Notes: a model not told the origin generated them from the sequence alone. 64,000 nucleotides of DNA from Oceanospirillaceae bacterium (GCA_024234265.1 JACKOM010000004.1:201204-265203); one strand, 5' to 3'. Shown: positions 1 through 8,310, counted from the stretch's first letter. Numbers and translations are program-made.

Positions 1-108
1 ACCCAGCTGATGGGGGGTGAGGCCGATGAAGCGGTTAAACGGAATCTGCTCCATAAAATTCATCGCCAGCCGGAATTCCGTATTCGACATGTGTTCTTTT
101 TCGCTCAC
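1..108 (-). CDS. N-terminus of a probable PaaI-like hotdog thioesterase (truncated by window edge)
   Basis: Only the first 36 codons are in the window and the gene runs off the left edge. Translation from GTG at 108 gives VSEKEHMSNTEFRLAMNFME, followed by QIPFNRFIGL. The phrase around PFNRFIGL resembles the start of small hotdog-fold (PaaI/YiiD-type) thioesterases. A GGGGGAAG ribosome site lies at 113-120; an in-frame ATG at 90 is a second possible start. The gene is divergent from hemB, with about 260 bp between the two starts. The family call rests on a short fragment and is tentative. Confidence 0.5.
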   Translation of the reverse strand, partial: MSEKEHMSNTEFRLAMNFMEQIPFNRFIGLTPHQLG

Positions 109-367
109 AACGCTTCCCCCTTTTTATCTGCTTATTCCAGTATGGCGCAAACACCCACGTAACCGCTGAAAACACCATCCATACCGCGGGCATTTTTCGC
201 CATAGTGCTGCTGAAGGTAAGCGCATAAGCGGTCAGAAGCCTTAGCCATTTGCATCATTCTGGCAGTTATTGGCCAGGCAGCGATAACTAATTGCCTTGT
301 ATCAGGGCCAGTCGGGTTACAATTGTCATAATAGTTTTCTATTTTGCGGCCAGCCCGGAGACTCAAG
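109..367. promoter_or_regulatory. Divergent intergenic region between the thioesterase-like gene and hemB
   Basis: No convincing gene is present. The right half (about 290-340) is AT-rich with TACAAT and CATAAT hexamers at 318-323 and 327-332 that could be -10 elements for hemB. No good -35 hexamer is seen, so the promoter is not placed exactly. Confidence 0.3.
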
Positions 368-1378
368 ATGGCGTTCAACGATGCACAGCGTTTTTTCCCC
401 GACACCCGTATGCGCCGCATGCGTGCGGATGACTTTTCCCGCCGTTTAATGCGCGAAAACGTGCTCACCGTGAATGACCTGATTTACCCGATGTTTATTC
501 TCGATGGCCAGAACCAGCGTGAAGGTATCGCCTCCATGCCGGGCATTGAGCGCCTGTCGATTGATCTCGCCGTACAGGAATGCAAGCTGCTGGCCTCCCT
601 CGGTGTGCCTGCGGTGGCCCTGTTCCCGGTAACCCCCGCCAGCCACAAAAGTGAATTCGCCGAAGAAGCCTACAATCCCAACGGCATTGCGCAGCGTGCA
701 GTAAAAGCGATCAAAGACGCCTGCCCGGATTTAGGTGTAATTACCGACGTGGCACTCGACCCTTTCACCACCCACGGCCAGGACGGCATCATTGATGCGC
801 AGGGTTATGTGCTCAACGACCGCACCATAGACACCTTAGTGCAGCAGGCCCTGTCCCACGCCGAAGCCGGTGCCGATATTGTTGCCCCTTCCGACATGAT
901 GGACGGGCGCATCGGTGAAATCCGTGCTGCCCTGGAAAGTGAGCGCCATGTGAATACCCGCATTCTGGCCTACAGCGCGAAATATGCTTCCGCCTATTAC
1001 GGCCCGTTCCGCGATGCGGTGGGCAGCGCCGGCAACCTCGGCAAAGGCAACAAATACACCTACCAGATGGACCCGGCCAACAGCAACGAGGCATTACACG
1101 AAGTGGGTCTGGATTTAGCCGAAGGCGCCGACATGATTATGGTAAAACCCGGCATGCCTTATCTGGATATCGTGCGTCTCGTGAAAGACACCTTCAAAGC
1201 CCCCACCTTTGTGTATCAGGTCAGTGGTGAATACGCCATGCACAAGGCCGCCGCACAAAATGGCTGGTTAGATAATGATGCCGTCATGATGGAATCCCTG
1301 ATGTGTATTAAACGCGCCGGGGCCGATGCCATCCTGACTTATTTTGCAAAAGACGCGGCGATTTTATTAAACCGCTGA
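368..1378 (+). CDS. hemB: Delta-aminolevulinic acid dehydratase (porphobilinogen synthase)
   Basis: HemB condenses two 5-aminolevulinate molecules to porphobilinogen, the second common step of tetrapyrrole synthesis, in the cytoplasm. The 336-residue protein has the two Schiff-base lysines at K205 (in YSAKYASAYYGPFRDA) and K260 (in MIMVKPGMPY), the same positions as in the Pseudomonas aeruginosa enzyme. The metal-site stretch reads DVALDPFTTHGQDG rather than the cysteine-rich zinc motif, which points to the magnesium-dependent, zinc-free class. I chose ATG 368, which follows GGAG at 357-360, over an upstream in-frame TTG at 344. ppk1 follows after 34 bp, probably in the same operon. The other heme genes of this window (hemCDXY) lie 12 kb away. 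Confidence 0.97.
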   Translation: MAFNDAQRFFPDTRMRRMRADDFSRRLMRENVLTVNDLIYPMFILDGQNQREGIASMPGIERLSIDLAVQECKLLASLGVPAVALFPVTPASHKSEFAEEAYNPNGIAQRAVKAIKDACPDLGVITDVALDPFTTHGQDGIIDAQGYVLNDRTIDTLVQQALSHAEAGADIVAPSDMMDGRIGEIRAALESERHVNTRILAYSAKYASAYYGPFRDAVGSAGNLGKGNKYTYQMDPANSNEALHEVGLDLAEGADMIMVKPGMPYLDIVRLVKDTFKAPTFVYQVSGEYAMHKAAAQNGWLDNDAVMMESLMCIKRAGADAILTYFAKDAAILLNR

Positions 1379-1412
1379 TTGCCGCCGAACAGGAAAATAC
1401 ACAGGTAGTGAC

Positions 1413-3491
1413 ATGACAGAGCAGACCCCGGAAATTGATCTGAGCAGTAAAGAGCTGTATTTCAACCGCGAACTCAGCCATCTGCAATTTAATATCCGTG
1501 TATTAGAGCAGGCCCTGGATGAGCACCACCCCCTGCTCGAACGCCTCATGTTCCTGTGTATTTTCTCCAGCAACCTGGATGAATTTTTTCAGGTGCGTGT
1601 CGCCGGCCTGAAACAACAAATTGCCTTTGCGCGGGAATTACCCGGCCCCGATGGCCTTTCCGCACAGGATTTACTCAACGAAATTTATACCCAGGTTACC
1701 GCCAACGTTGAGCGCCAGTATCACATCCTCAACGATGTGATTATTCCCAAACTGGAGCAGGAAAATATCCACTTCCTGCGCCGCACCGACTGGACAGAAA
1801 AACAGGCCGCCTGGATTCAAACCTATTTTGAAGAAGCCATTTTGCCCGTGATCAGCCCCATAGGGCTCGACCCGGCACACCCCTTCCCACGTCTGGTTAA
1901 CCGTAGCCTCAACTTTATTGTGGAACTCGAAGGCAAAGACGCCTTTGGCCGCCAGACAGGTTTGGCGATTATCCCGGCACCCCGTTCATTACCGCGCATC
2001 ATGCGCCTGCCCAACGAATTATGTGACGGTGGTGATAACTTTGTATTTTTATCGTCCATGATTCACCAGCATGCCGATGCCCTATTCCCCGGCATGAAAA
2101 TCAAAGGCTGTTATCAGTTCCGCTTAACCCGCAACGCGGATTTAAGTTTTGATAAAGAAGAAGTCGCGGATTTAGCCCGCGCCCTGGAGGGTGAATTACA
2201 CAGCCGCAATTTTGGTGATGGTGTGCGCCTAGAAGTGGCGGATAACTGCCCCGAACCCCTCTGGCAGTTTTTATTGCAGATTTTCAAACTCAGCGAAAAA
2301 GACCTCTACCGCGTTAATGGCCCGGTTAACCTGCACCGCATGATGGCGGTAGTCGGTTTATGTGACCGCCCGGATTTACGTTACCCGCCATTCGCACCGG
2401 CTATGCCCAAAGTAGTGTTTAAAAAAGAAATGTTCGATGCGGTGCGCAAAAACGATTTACTCCTGCTGCACCCGTTTGAATCCTTTGTGCCCGTGATTGA
2501 TTTATTACGTCAGGCCGCCAAAGACCCGGATGTGCTCGCCATCAAACAAACCCTGTACCGCACCGGCGCTAAATCAGAAATTGTTGATGCGTTAGTAGAT
2601 GCGGCACGCAGCGGTAAAGAAGTCACTGTGGTGATCGAATTACGCGCACGTTTTGATGAAGAAGAAAACCTGCACCTCGCCAACCGCCTGCAGGAAGCCG
2701 GTGCGGTGGTGGTTTACGGCGTGGTGGGTTATAAAACCCACGCCAAACTTATGTTAATTGTGCGCCGCGAAGATAAAAAATTACGCCGTTACGCCCACCT
2801 AGGCACAGGCAACTACCACGCAGGCAATGCGCGTTTATATACCGACTACAGCTTTATGACCTGCGACCCGGATATTACCGAAGACGTTGCCAAGGTTTTC
2901 CAGCAATTAACCGGCATGGGCAAAGCCCTGTCGATTAAAAAACTGCTGCACGCACCTTTTACCCTGCACAGCAGCCTGCTGGATTTAATTGCGAAAGAAG
3001 CGGAAAACGCCATTGCCGGTAAAGAAAGTGGCATCACCATTAAAGTGAACTCCCTGACTGAGCCGAAAATTATTCAGGCCCTGTATAAAGCCAGCCAGGC
3101 CGGGGTCAAAATTAATTTAATTGTGCGTGGCATGTGCCGCCTTAAACCGGGCATTGCCGGTGTTTCAGAAAATATCGAAGTGCGCTCGATTGTCGGCCGT
3201 TTTCTGGAGCACAGCCGGGTTTATTGTTTTAACAACGCGGGCAAACCCAAAGTATTCTGCGCCAGCGCCGACTGGATGGAACGTAACCTGTTAAAGCGGG
3301 TGGAGGCGGGTTTCCCAATTGAAAACAGCAAACTGCTGCAGCGCATTCTGGATGAACTGGACGCCTACCTGAAGGACAACGTGCAAGCCTGGCAACTGCA
3401 CAGCGATGGCAGTTATCACAAAATTACCCCGGCAGAAGGCGAAGAGGAATTTAACGCGCAGTTATATTTATTAAATAAACTGGTGCACTGA
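1413..3491 (+). CDS. ppk1: Polyphosphate kinase 1
   Basis: Ppk1 reversibly polymerises the gamma-phosphate of ATP into inorganic polyphosphate at the inner membrane face. The 692-residue length is normal for the family. The N-terminal domain opens with ELYFNRELSHLQFNIRVLEQA and SSNLDEFFQVRV. The two C-terminal phospholipase-D-like domains carry the catalytic histidine at H443 in YKTHAKLMLIVRRE and a second conserved histidine in FLEHSRVYCF. It follows hemB by 34 bp. The opposing enzyme ppx is 5 kb downstream, the same grouping as in Pseudomonas. A hairpin with a T-run (3544-3588) lies after the stop. Confidence 0.97.
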   Translation: MTEQTPEIDLSSKELYFNRELSHLQFNIRVLEQALDEHHPLLERLMFLCIFSSNLDEFFQVRVAGLKQQIAFARELPGPDGLSAQDLLNEIYTQVTANVERQYHILNDVIIPKLEQENIHFLRRTDWTEKQAAWIQTYFEEAILPVISPIGLDPAHPFPRLVNRSLNFIVELEGKDAFGRQTGLAIIPAPRSLPRIMRLPNELCDGGDNFVFLSSMIHQHADALFPGMKIKGCYQFRLTRNADLSFDKEEVADLARALEGELHSRNFGDGVRLEVADNCPEPLWQFLLQIFKLSEKDLYRVNGPVNLHRMMAVVGLCDRPDLRYPPFAPAMPKVVFKKEMFDAVRKNDLLLLHPFESFVPVIDLLRQAAKDPDVLAIKQTLYRTGAKSEIVDALVDAARSGKEVTVVIELRARFDEEENLHLANRLQEAGAVVVYGVVGYKTHAKLMLIVRREDKKLRRYAHLGTGNYHAGNARLYTDYSFMTCDPDITEDVAKVFQQLTGMGKALSIKKLLHAPFTLHSSLLDLIAKEAENAIAGKESGITIKVNSLTEPKIIQALYKASQAGVKINLIVRGMCRLKPGIAGVSENIEVRSIVGRFLEHSRVYCFNNAGKPKVFCASADWMERNLLKRVEAGFPIENSKLLQRILDELDAYLKDNVQAWQLHSDGSYHKITPAEGEEEFNAQLYLLNKLVH

Positions 3492-3543
3492 TTTTCGTCC
3501 ATAAAAAGCGCCCTCGGGCCACGGCTGCCCCACAGTTTGAAAC

Positions 3544-3588
3544 AAAAAAGCGTTGAATGAAGAAATTTCATTCAGCGCTTTTTTGTTT
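3544..3588. terminator. Bidirectional hairpin terminator after ppk1, head of the dispersed repeat
   Basis: Arms AAAAAAGCG-T-TGAATGAA and TTCATTCA-G-CGCTTTTTT enclose a short AT loop, and a T-run follows. It is the left part of the repeat copy described next. The second copy, at 23047-23084, has the same upper stem but a different, still paired, stem base. Confidence 0.8.
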
Positions 3589-3822
3589 GTCCCGATTTAT
3601 CACGGCGTTAAATCAGAACACTAAATGCGAACTTGCTGCGCCGGTTTTTTAAAGCGCCATAGCCCGTAGCTGGCATGGATGCCAGCAAAGCGCCGGCGGA
3701 GCTAGGCAGGATGCCGAATGGCGCGTGGGCGTAATGGCGCGCCGAAAAAATCGGGAACAAGCAGCAGTGTGAGCGAAGGAAGGGTCTGGGAAGTCCCTTC
3801 CCAGAAAGAAAAATCGGAATTT
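3544..3822 (+). repeat. Dispersed structured intergenic repeat, copy 1
   Basis: About 280 bp, strongly similar in sequence to 23045-23324, in the same orientation. Internal palindromes can be read directly. GCGCCAT at 3654-3660 pairs with ATGGCGC at 3733-3739, with GCCC/GGGC stacked inside. GCTGGCAT/ATGCCAGC forms a tight hairpin. GGCA-GGA-TGCC forms a second one. TCTGGGAAG/CTTCCCAGA closes the right end. Differences between copies largely keep the pairing. It fills the space between convergent ppk1 and the oxidoreductase gene. Short reading frames inside it are unlikely to be genes. The bases from 3823 to 3970 hold nothing I recognise except a weak T-rich end near 3950. Confidence 0.85.
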
Positions 3823-3970
3823 AATTGTCGTCATTTTTTGTAGCGACATGACTTTATGGGTGTATTGCCCCCATGTCCCCGCTTTGAACGCAACCGGTCG
3901 TTTTTCCTCACTCAAACCCAAAAAACAGGGGCAGTAGTGGCCCTTGGGCGCTTTTTTTGGGCTTGTAAAT

Positions 3971-4930
3971 TCAGCGTGGCGCGTAGGCAAACACATCAGA
4001 GCGCATCAGATTTTCCGGCATACCTTTCGCCACCAGACCATCCAATACAGAATACACAAAACCCGGGCCACCGCAGGCAATCACTAACATGCGTGATACA
4101 TCACCGACATCGGCAGCAATTAAATTTTCCACTAATTCTTCTTCTGCCGGTTTTTCATCATGGCTGACGATACCCCGGTAACGGATGCGACCAGTGTGAG
4201 CCCATTCATTGGGCAAGTCAGAATAAAAACCTTCCATGCTGCGGTTAATCCAATACAGGCGGATATCCGCATCCGGCAGGGCTTCAATGATGGCTTTGGC
4301 CTGGGCAAAACCAGTGCCGGCAGCCACCAGAATTAACGGCACAGCCGGGGTTTTATCCAACCACACATCCCCCATGGGGAATTTAGCGCGCACCACGGAA
4401 TTGTTTTGCAGGTAATGGAGGATATCCTGACTGCTGCTGTTATCCGTGCTGATGCCAAGGTGCAACTGCATTTCGCGTTTGCCGGGGGCGCTGGCAATGG
4501 TGAAATAGGCATAACTCTGCCCGGGGATTAATAACTCCAGATATTGCCCGGCAAAAAAGCGGGTTAATTTACCCGCCGGGGCGAGCAAATTAATTTCATA
4601 CACGTTATCGCGCAGTAATTTTACGCTGCTGATCTGCAACGCCACTTCCACCTGCGGCAATTCACCTGGGCCTGTAATACTCGGCATATTTAATTCCACA
4701 TCACTGTCGGCCATGGCCATACAACACAACACCTGGGTGCCTGGTTCATCCGTGACACCCTGCGGGCCTTCCACCTGCCCGCGGATTAAAAAGCCTTCGC
4801 AGATATGGCACACACCATTGATGCAGGCCTTGGGCATATTCAGGCCCTGACGGGTAGCGGCCTCTAAAATGGTTTCATCCGCACGGGCTTCAATGCACAA
4901 CCCTTTGGGGGCAAAGGTAATTTTATGCAT
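3971..4930 (-). CDS. 2Fe-2S ferredoxin-fused flavin/NAD(P)H oxidoreductase (Fre/AscD-like)
   Basis: The 319-residue protein joins a plant-type ferredoxin domain (residues 1-90; cysteines C36, C41, C44 and C69/C70) to a ferredoxin-NADP reductase-like module. That module has a flavin-binding stretch YFTIASAP near 142-149 and a nucleotide-binding stretch LVAAGTGFAQAKAI near 206-220, ending in ACGGPG. Pseudomonas orthologues are often labelled CDP-6-deoxy-glucoseen reductase from resemblance to AscD, which is unlikely to be the true role. The gene sits directly after ubiD (3 bp gap). E. coli has the flavin reductase Fre in that place, so a role in reduced-flavin supply for prenyl-FMN is a plausible inference. 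The arginine of the usual RxYS/RPFS flavin motif appears to be alanine here. Confidence 0.8.
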   Translation of the reverse strand: MHKITFAPKGLCIEARADETILEAATRQGLNMPKACINGVCHICEGFLIRGQVEGPQGVTDEPGTQVLCCMAMADSDVELNMPSITGPGELPQVEVALQISSVKLLRDNVYEINLLAPAGKLTRFFAGQYLELLIPGQSYAYFTIASAPGKREMQLHLGISTDNSSSQDILHYLQNNSVVRAKFPMGDVWLDKTPAVPLILVAAGTGFAQAKAIIEALPDADIRLYWINRSMEGFYSDLPNEWAHTGRIRYRGIVSHDEKPAEEELVENLIAADVGDVSRMLVIACGGPGFVYSVLDGLVAKGMPENLMRSDVFAYAPR

Positions 4931-4933
4931 GGT

Positions 4934-6403
4934 TTAATTCATAATGCCCAGTTCATCCCACAGGGCATCGACTTTATCTTTCACCGCCTGATCCATGGTA
5001 ATTGTAGTACCCCATTCGCGGCTGGTTTCACCCGGCCATTTATTGGTGGCATCCATCCCCATTTTGGAGCCCAGGCCCGATACCGGCGAGGCAAAATCCA
5101 AATAGTCGATCGGGGTATTTTCAATCATCACAGTGTCACGCGCCGGGTCCATGCGGGTGGTAATCGCCCAGATCACGTCCTGCCAGTCACGGGCATTCAC
5201 GTCGTCATCGGTGACGATAACAAACTTGGTGTACATAAACTGGCGCAGGAAAGACCACACCCCCAACATCACGCGCTTAGCATGGCCGGGATATTGTTTT
5301 TTGATGGTGACTACCGCAAGACGATAGGAACAACCTTCCGGCGGCAGATAAAAATCCACAATTTCCGGAAATTGCTTTTGTAAAATCGGCACAAACACTT
5401 CGTTTAATGCCACACCTAAAATTGCGGGTTCATCCGGCGGACGGCCGGTATAGGTGCTGTGGTAAATCGGGTCGCGGCGGTGGGTAATTTTTTCCACGGT
5501 AAATACCGGAAACGAATCCACTTCGTTGTAATAACCTGTGTGGTCACCAAACGGGCCTTCGGGGGCCATGTCATCGGGGTAAATAAAACCTTCGAGAATA
5601 ATTTCTGCTGTGGCGGGCACCTGCAGATCGTGGCTTAAACATTCCACCAGTTCGGTTTTATCACCGCGTAATAATCCGGCAAACGCGTATTCGGAGAGGG
5701 TATCCGGCACAGGGGTAACGGCACCTAAAATGGTTGCCGGGTCAGCACCTAAAGCTACGGCCACAGGGAAGGGTTTGCCCGGGTGGGCCTGTTGCCATTC
5801 ACGGTAATCCAGTGCGCCACCACGGTGACTTAACCAACGCATAATCACGCGGTTTTTACCTATTACCTGCTGGCGGTAAATTCCTAAATTCTGGCGCTCT
5901 TTATTCGGGCCACGGGTCACTACTAACGGCCAGGTAATTAACGGGCCGGCATCACCGGGCCAGCAGGTTTGTACCGGGATTTTACTTAAATCCACCGCGT
6001 CACCTTCCAGCACCACTTCCTGGCAGGGGCCTTTACGCACAACCTTGGGCCCCATATTTAATACCTGTTTAAAAATGGGTAATTTTTCCCAGGCGTCTTT
6101 TAAACCTTTGGGTGGTTCAGGCTCTTTTAAAAACGCGAGCAATTTACCCACTTCGCGCAGGGCCTCAACGGATTCTTCACCCATACCCATGGCCACACGT
6201 TTAGGTGTGCCAAATAAATTGGCCAGCACCGGCATGTCATAGCCCTTGGGGTTTTCAAATAATAATGCCGGGCCACCGGCACGCAGGGTGCGGTCGCAAA
6301 TTTCGGTCATTTCGAGGTGGGGATCAATTTCCTGTGAGATACGTTTTAACTCACCGGTTTTTTCTAACTGGGCGATGAAATCGCGCAAATCCGTATATTT
6401 CAT
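4934..6403 (-). CDS. ubiD: 4-hydroxy-3-polyprenylbenzoate decarboxylase UbiD
   Basis: UbiD removes the carboxyl group of the octaprenyl-hydroxybenzoate intermediate in ubiquinone synthesis, using prenylated FMN. The 489-residue length and collinear family blocks support the call, for example MKYTDLRDFIAQLEKTGELK at the start, GPFGDHTGYYNEVD, and WSFLRQFMYTKFVIVTDDDVN. The start is ATG 6403, preceded by AGGAAAG; a longer frame to 6442 lacks a better ribosome site. It lies downstream of rho, separated by the rho terminator, and is followed almost directly by the ferredoxin-reductase gene. Confidence 0.95.
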   Translation of the reverse strand: MKYTDLRDFIAQLEKTGELKRISQEIDPHLEMTEICDRTLRAGGPALLFENPKGYDMPVLANLFGTPKRVAMGMGEESVEALREVGKLLAFLKEPEPPKGLKDAWEKLPIFKQVLNMGPKVVRKGPCQEVVLEGDAVDLSKIPVQTCWPGDAGPLITWPLVVTRGPNKERQNLGIYRQQVIGKNRVIMRWLSHRGGALDYREWQQAHPGKPFPVAVALGADPATILGAVTPVPDTLSEYAFAGLLRGDKTELVECLSHDLQVPATAEIILEGFIYPDDMAPEGPFGDHTGYYNEVDSFPVFTVEKITHRRDPIYHSTYTGRPPDEPAILGVALNEVFVPILQKQFPEIVDFYLPPEGCSYRLAVVTIKKQYPGHAKRVMLGVWSFLRQFMYTKFVIVTDDDVNARDWQDVIWAITTRMDPARDTVMIENTPIDYLDFASPVSGLGSKMGMDATNKWPGETSREWGTTITMDQAVKDKVDALWDELGIMN

Positions 6404-6462
6404 ACCAGCTTTCCTGTTCGGGCATGTGCCACATGCCATCAAAATCGAATCGCTTAAAAAAC

Positions 6463-6494
6463 AAAAAGGCAGATGTTTAAAATCTGCCTTTTTT
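6463..6494 (-). terminator. Rho-independent terminator downstream of rho
   Basis: AAGGCAGAT and ATCTGCCTT arms surround a GTTTAAA loop, with A- and T-runs on both sides. On the minus strand it follows the rho stop by about 20 bp, ahead of ubiD. Confidence 0.85.
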
Positions 6495-6515
6495 GCACTG
6501 CACTAACCTTGTCGA

Positions 6516-7778
6516 TTAACCGCCATTTTTCATGGACAGGAAGAATTCATCGTTGGTTTTGGTGGTGCGCAGACGGTCGAGCAGGAATTCAATCGCCTGT
6601 ACGTCTTCCATTTCAGACAGCACTTTACGCAGTACCCACAGACGCTGCAGTTCAGCTTCGCCCATCAGCATATCTTCACGGCGGGTGCCGGAACGGCGGA
6701 TGTTAATTGCCGGGTAAGTACGTTTTTCAGCAATTTTACGATCCAGGTGTAATTCCTGGTTACCGGTACCTTTAAATTCTTCGTAGATAACCTCGTCCAT
6801 TTTGGAACCGGTATCCACCAGGGCGGTAGCGATAATGGTGAGGGAACCACCTTCTTCGATATTACGTGCAGCACCGAAGAAACGTTTTGGTTTTTCCAGG
6901 GCGTGGGCGTCCACACCACCGGTCAGTACTTTACCGGATGATGGAATGACAGTGTTGTAAGCGCGGGCCAGACGGGTGATGGAGTCGAGCAGAATCACTA
7001 CGTCGCGTTTGTGTTCAACCAGACGTTTGGCGCGCTCGATAACCATTTCCGCTACCTGAACGTGACGCGCAGGTGGCTCGTCGAAGGTAGAAGCCACAAC
7101 TTCGCCGCGCACGGAACGCTGCATTTCGGTTACTTCTTCAGGACGCTCGTCGATCAGCAGCACAATCAGCTCACACTCAGGATTGTTGCGGATGATGGAT
7201 TGCGCGATGGTCTGCAGCAGCATGGTTTTACCGGCTTTTGGCGGTGCCACGATCAGACCACGCTGACCTTTACCGATAGGTGCAATCAGGTCGAGTACAC
7301 GGGAGGATAAATCTTCGGTACTGCCGTTACCCTGTTCGAGTTTAAGGCGCTGGGTTGGGAACAGCGGGGTTAAGTTTTCGAACAGAACTTTGTTTTTCGA
7401 GCCTTCCGGTGAATCGTTGTTAATTTCGTTCACTTTCAGCAGGGCAAAATAACGCTCGCCTTCTTTTGGCGGACGGATTTTACCGGAAATCGTGTCGCCC
7501 TTACGCAGGTTAAAACGACGGATCTGACTGGGCGATACATAAATATCGTCCGGGCCTGCCAGGTAAGATGAATCTGCAGTACGCAGGAAACCAAAACCAT
7601 CGGCCAGAATTTCCAGCACGCCGTCACCGTAAATATCTTCACCGCTTTTTGCGTGTTTTTTGAGGATAGCGAAAATGACGTCCTGCTTGCGGGAACGGCT
7701 CATGTTCTCTAAGCCCATTTCCTCGGCAATGTTGATGAGATCGGCGACAGACTTTTGCTTGAGTTCGGTTAAATTCAT
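6516..7778 (-). CDS. rho: Transcription termination factor Rho
   Basis: Rho is the hexameric RNA-dependent ATPase that releases transcripts. The 420 residues match E. coli Rho in length and layout. The N-terminal helical domain begins MNLTELKQKSVADLINIAEE. The cold-shock-like RNA-binding domain follows (GDGVLEILADGFGFLR, near 51-66). The P-loop APPKAGKT is at 178-185, with LIDERPEEVTEM and the Q/R-loop region beyond. The leader between 7779 and about 7852 contains a GGGCG/CGCCC hairpin. Rho genes are commonly autoregulated through their leader, but this is not shown here. Confidence 0.98.
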   Translation of the reverse strand: MNLTELKQKSVADLINIAEEMGLENMSRSRKQDVIFAILKKHAKSGEDIYGDGVLEILADGFGFLRTADSSYLAGPDDIYVSPSQIRRFNLRKGDTISGKIRPPKEGERYFALLKVNEINNDSPEGSKNKVLFENLTPLFPTQRLKLEQGNGSTEDLSSRVLDLIAPIGKGQRGLIVAPPKAGKTMLLQTIAQSIIRNNPECELIVLLIDERPEEVTEMQRSVRGEVVASTFDEPPARHVQVAEMVIERAKRLVEHKRDVVILLDSITRLARAYNTVIPSSGKVLTGGVDAHALEKPKRFFGAARNIEEGGSLTIIATALVDTGSKMDEVIYEEFKGTGNQELHLDRKIAEKRTYPAINIRRSGTRREDMLMGEAELQRLWVLRKVLSEMEDVQAIEFLLDRLRTTKTNDEFFLSMKNGG

Positions 7779-7858
7779 AGGGAGGCGTAATTTTATTGTC
7801 AGATTAGGAAAAAGACGGGGAACTGCGAGTGGGCGAACGCCCGGGACTTGTGGAACTG

Positions 7859-7887
7859 AATATAGTCGCTTTTTTTAAATGAGTCCA
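7859..7887 (-). promoter_or_regulatory. Sigma-70-like promoter of rho
   Basis: On the minus strand TGGACT (7887-7882) and TATATT (7864-7859) are separated by exactly 17 bp, matching 4 of 6 and 5 of 6 consensus bases. The -35 hexamer lies in one arm of the hairpin that follows trxA. A start about 7 bp beyond the -10 would leave a leader of some 70-75 nt before the rho ATG. Confidence 0.55.
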
Positions 7888-7906
7888 GCGGCGGGGCCGC
7901 CGGACT
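7882..7906 (-). terminator. GC-rich stem-loop after trxA, possible terminator
   Basis: AGTCC and GCGGC pair with GCCGC and GGACT just beyond the trxA stop. On the minus strand the downstream side begins CATTTAAAA rather than with a U-run, so intrinsic termination may be weak. The plus-strand side does have a T-run. Confidence 0.45.
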
Positions 7907-7917
7907 TTTTTACAGGA

Positions 7918-8244
7918 TCAGATGGTGCTGTCGATGAACGCGATCAGCTGGGACTTGGACAGTGCGCCAACTTTGGTGCCTTCCACGTTACCGTTTTTGA
8001 AGATCATCAGGGTTGGGATACCACGGATGCCGTATTTAGGGGCAGTGGCTTCGTTCTGATCGATGTTCAGTTTGGCCACTTTCAGTTTACCGGCATATTC
8101 TTCGGCAACTTCTTCCAGCACAGGGGCGATCATTTTGCATGGACCGCACCATTCAGCCCAGTAATCCACCAGCACAGGCAGATCAGACTGCAGTACGTCA
8201 GCATCAAAAGAATCGTCTGTTACAGCAACAATGTATTCGCTCAT
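7918..8244 (-). CDS. trxA: Thioredoxin 1
   Basis: This is a small cytoplasmic dithiol-disulfide oxidoreductase of 108 residues, the normal length. The active site is WCGPC with C33 and C36. The cis-proline segment is GIRGIPTLMIFKNG. It lies between ppx (divergent) and rho (downstream, same strand), as in Pseudomonas and E. coli. A GGAAAGG ribosome site precedes the ATG. A promoter is proposed at 8283-8310. Confidence 0.97.
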   Translation of the reverse strand: MSEYIVAVTDDSFDADVLQSDLPVLVDYWAEWCGPCKMIAPVLEEVAEEYAGKLKVAKLNIDQNEATAPKYGIRGIPTLMIFKNGNVEGTKVGALSKSQLIAFIDSTI

Positions 8245-8282
8245 GGTACCTTTCCAACATGACTTGGGTGCAATGGGGGCTA

Positions 8283-8310
8283 ATCATAACAGCCTGAGCC
8301 GAAAGTTAAA
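8283..8310 (-). promoter_or_regulatory. Sigma-70-like promoter of trxA
   Basis: Minus-strand TTTAAC (8310-8305), a 16-bp spacer and TATGAT (8288-8283) lie about 40 bp before the trxA start. The -10 is good and the -35 is weak. Confidence 0.45.

Noticed and set aside
813..1094. Minus-strand frame inside hemB, and similar antisense frames in ppk1, rho, lysA, dapF and amtB
   Set aside because: They are antisense shadows of strongly conserved genes with arginine/cysteine-rich, non-protein-like composition.
3856..4167. 103-codon plus-strand frame between ppk1 and the oxidoreductase gene
   Set aside because: It overlaps the end of the well-supported minus-strand oxidoreductase and looks like no protein family.
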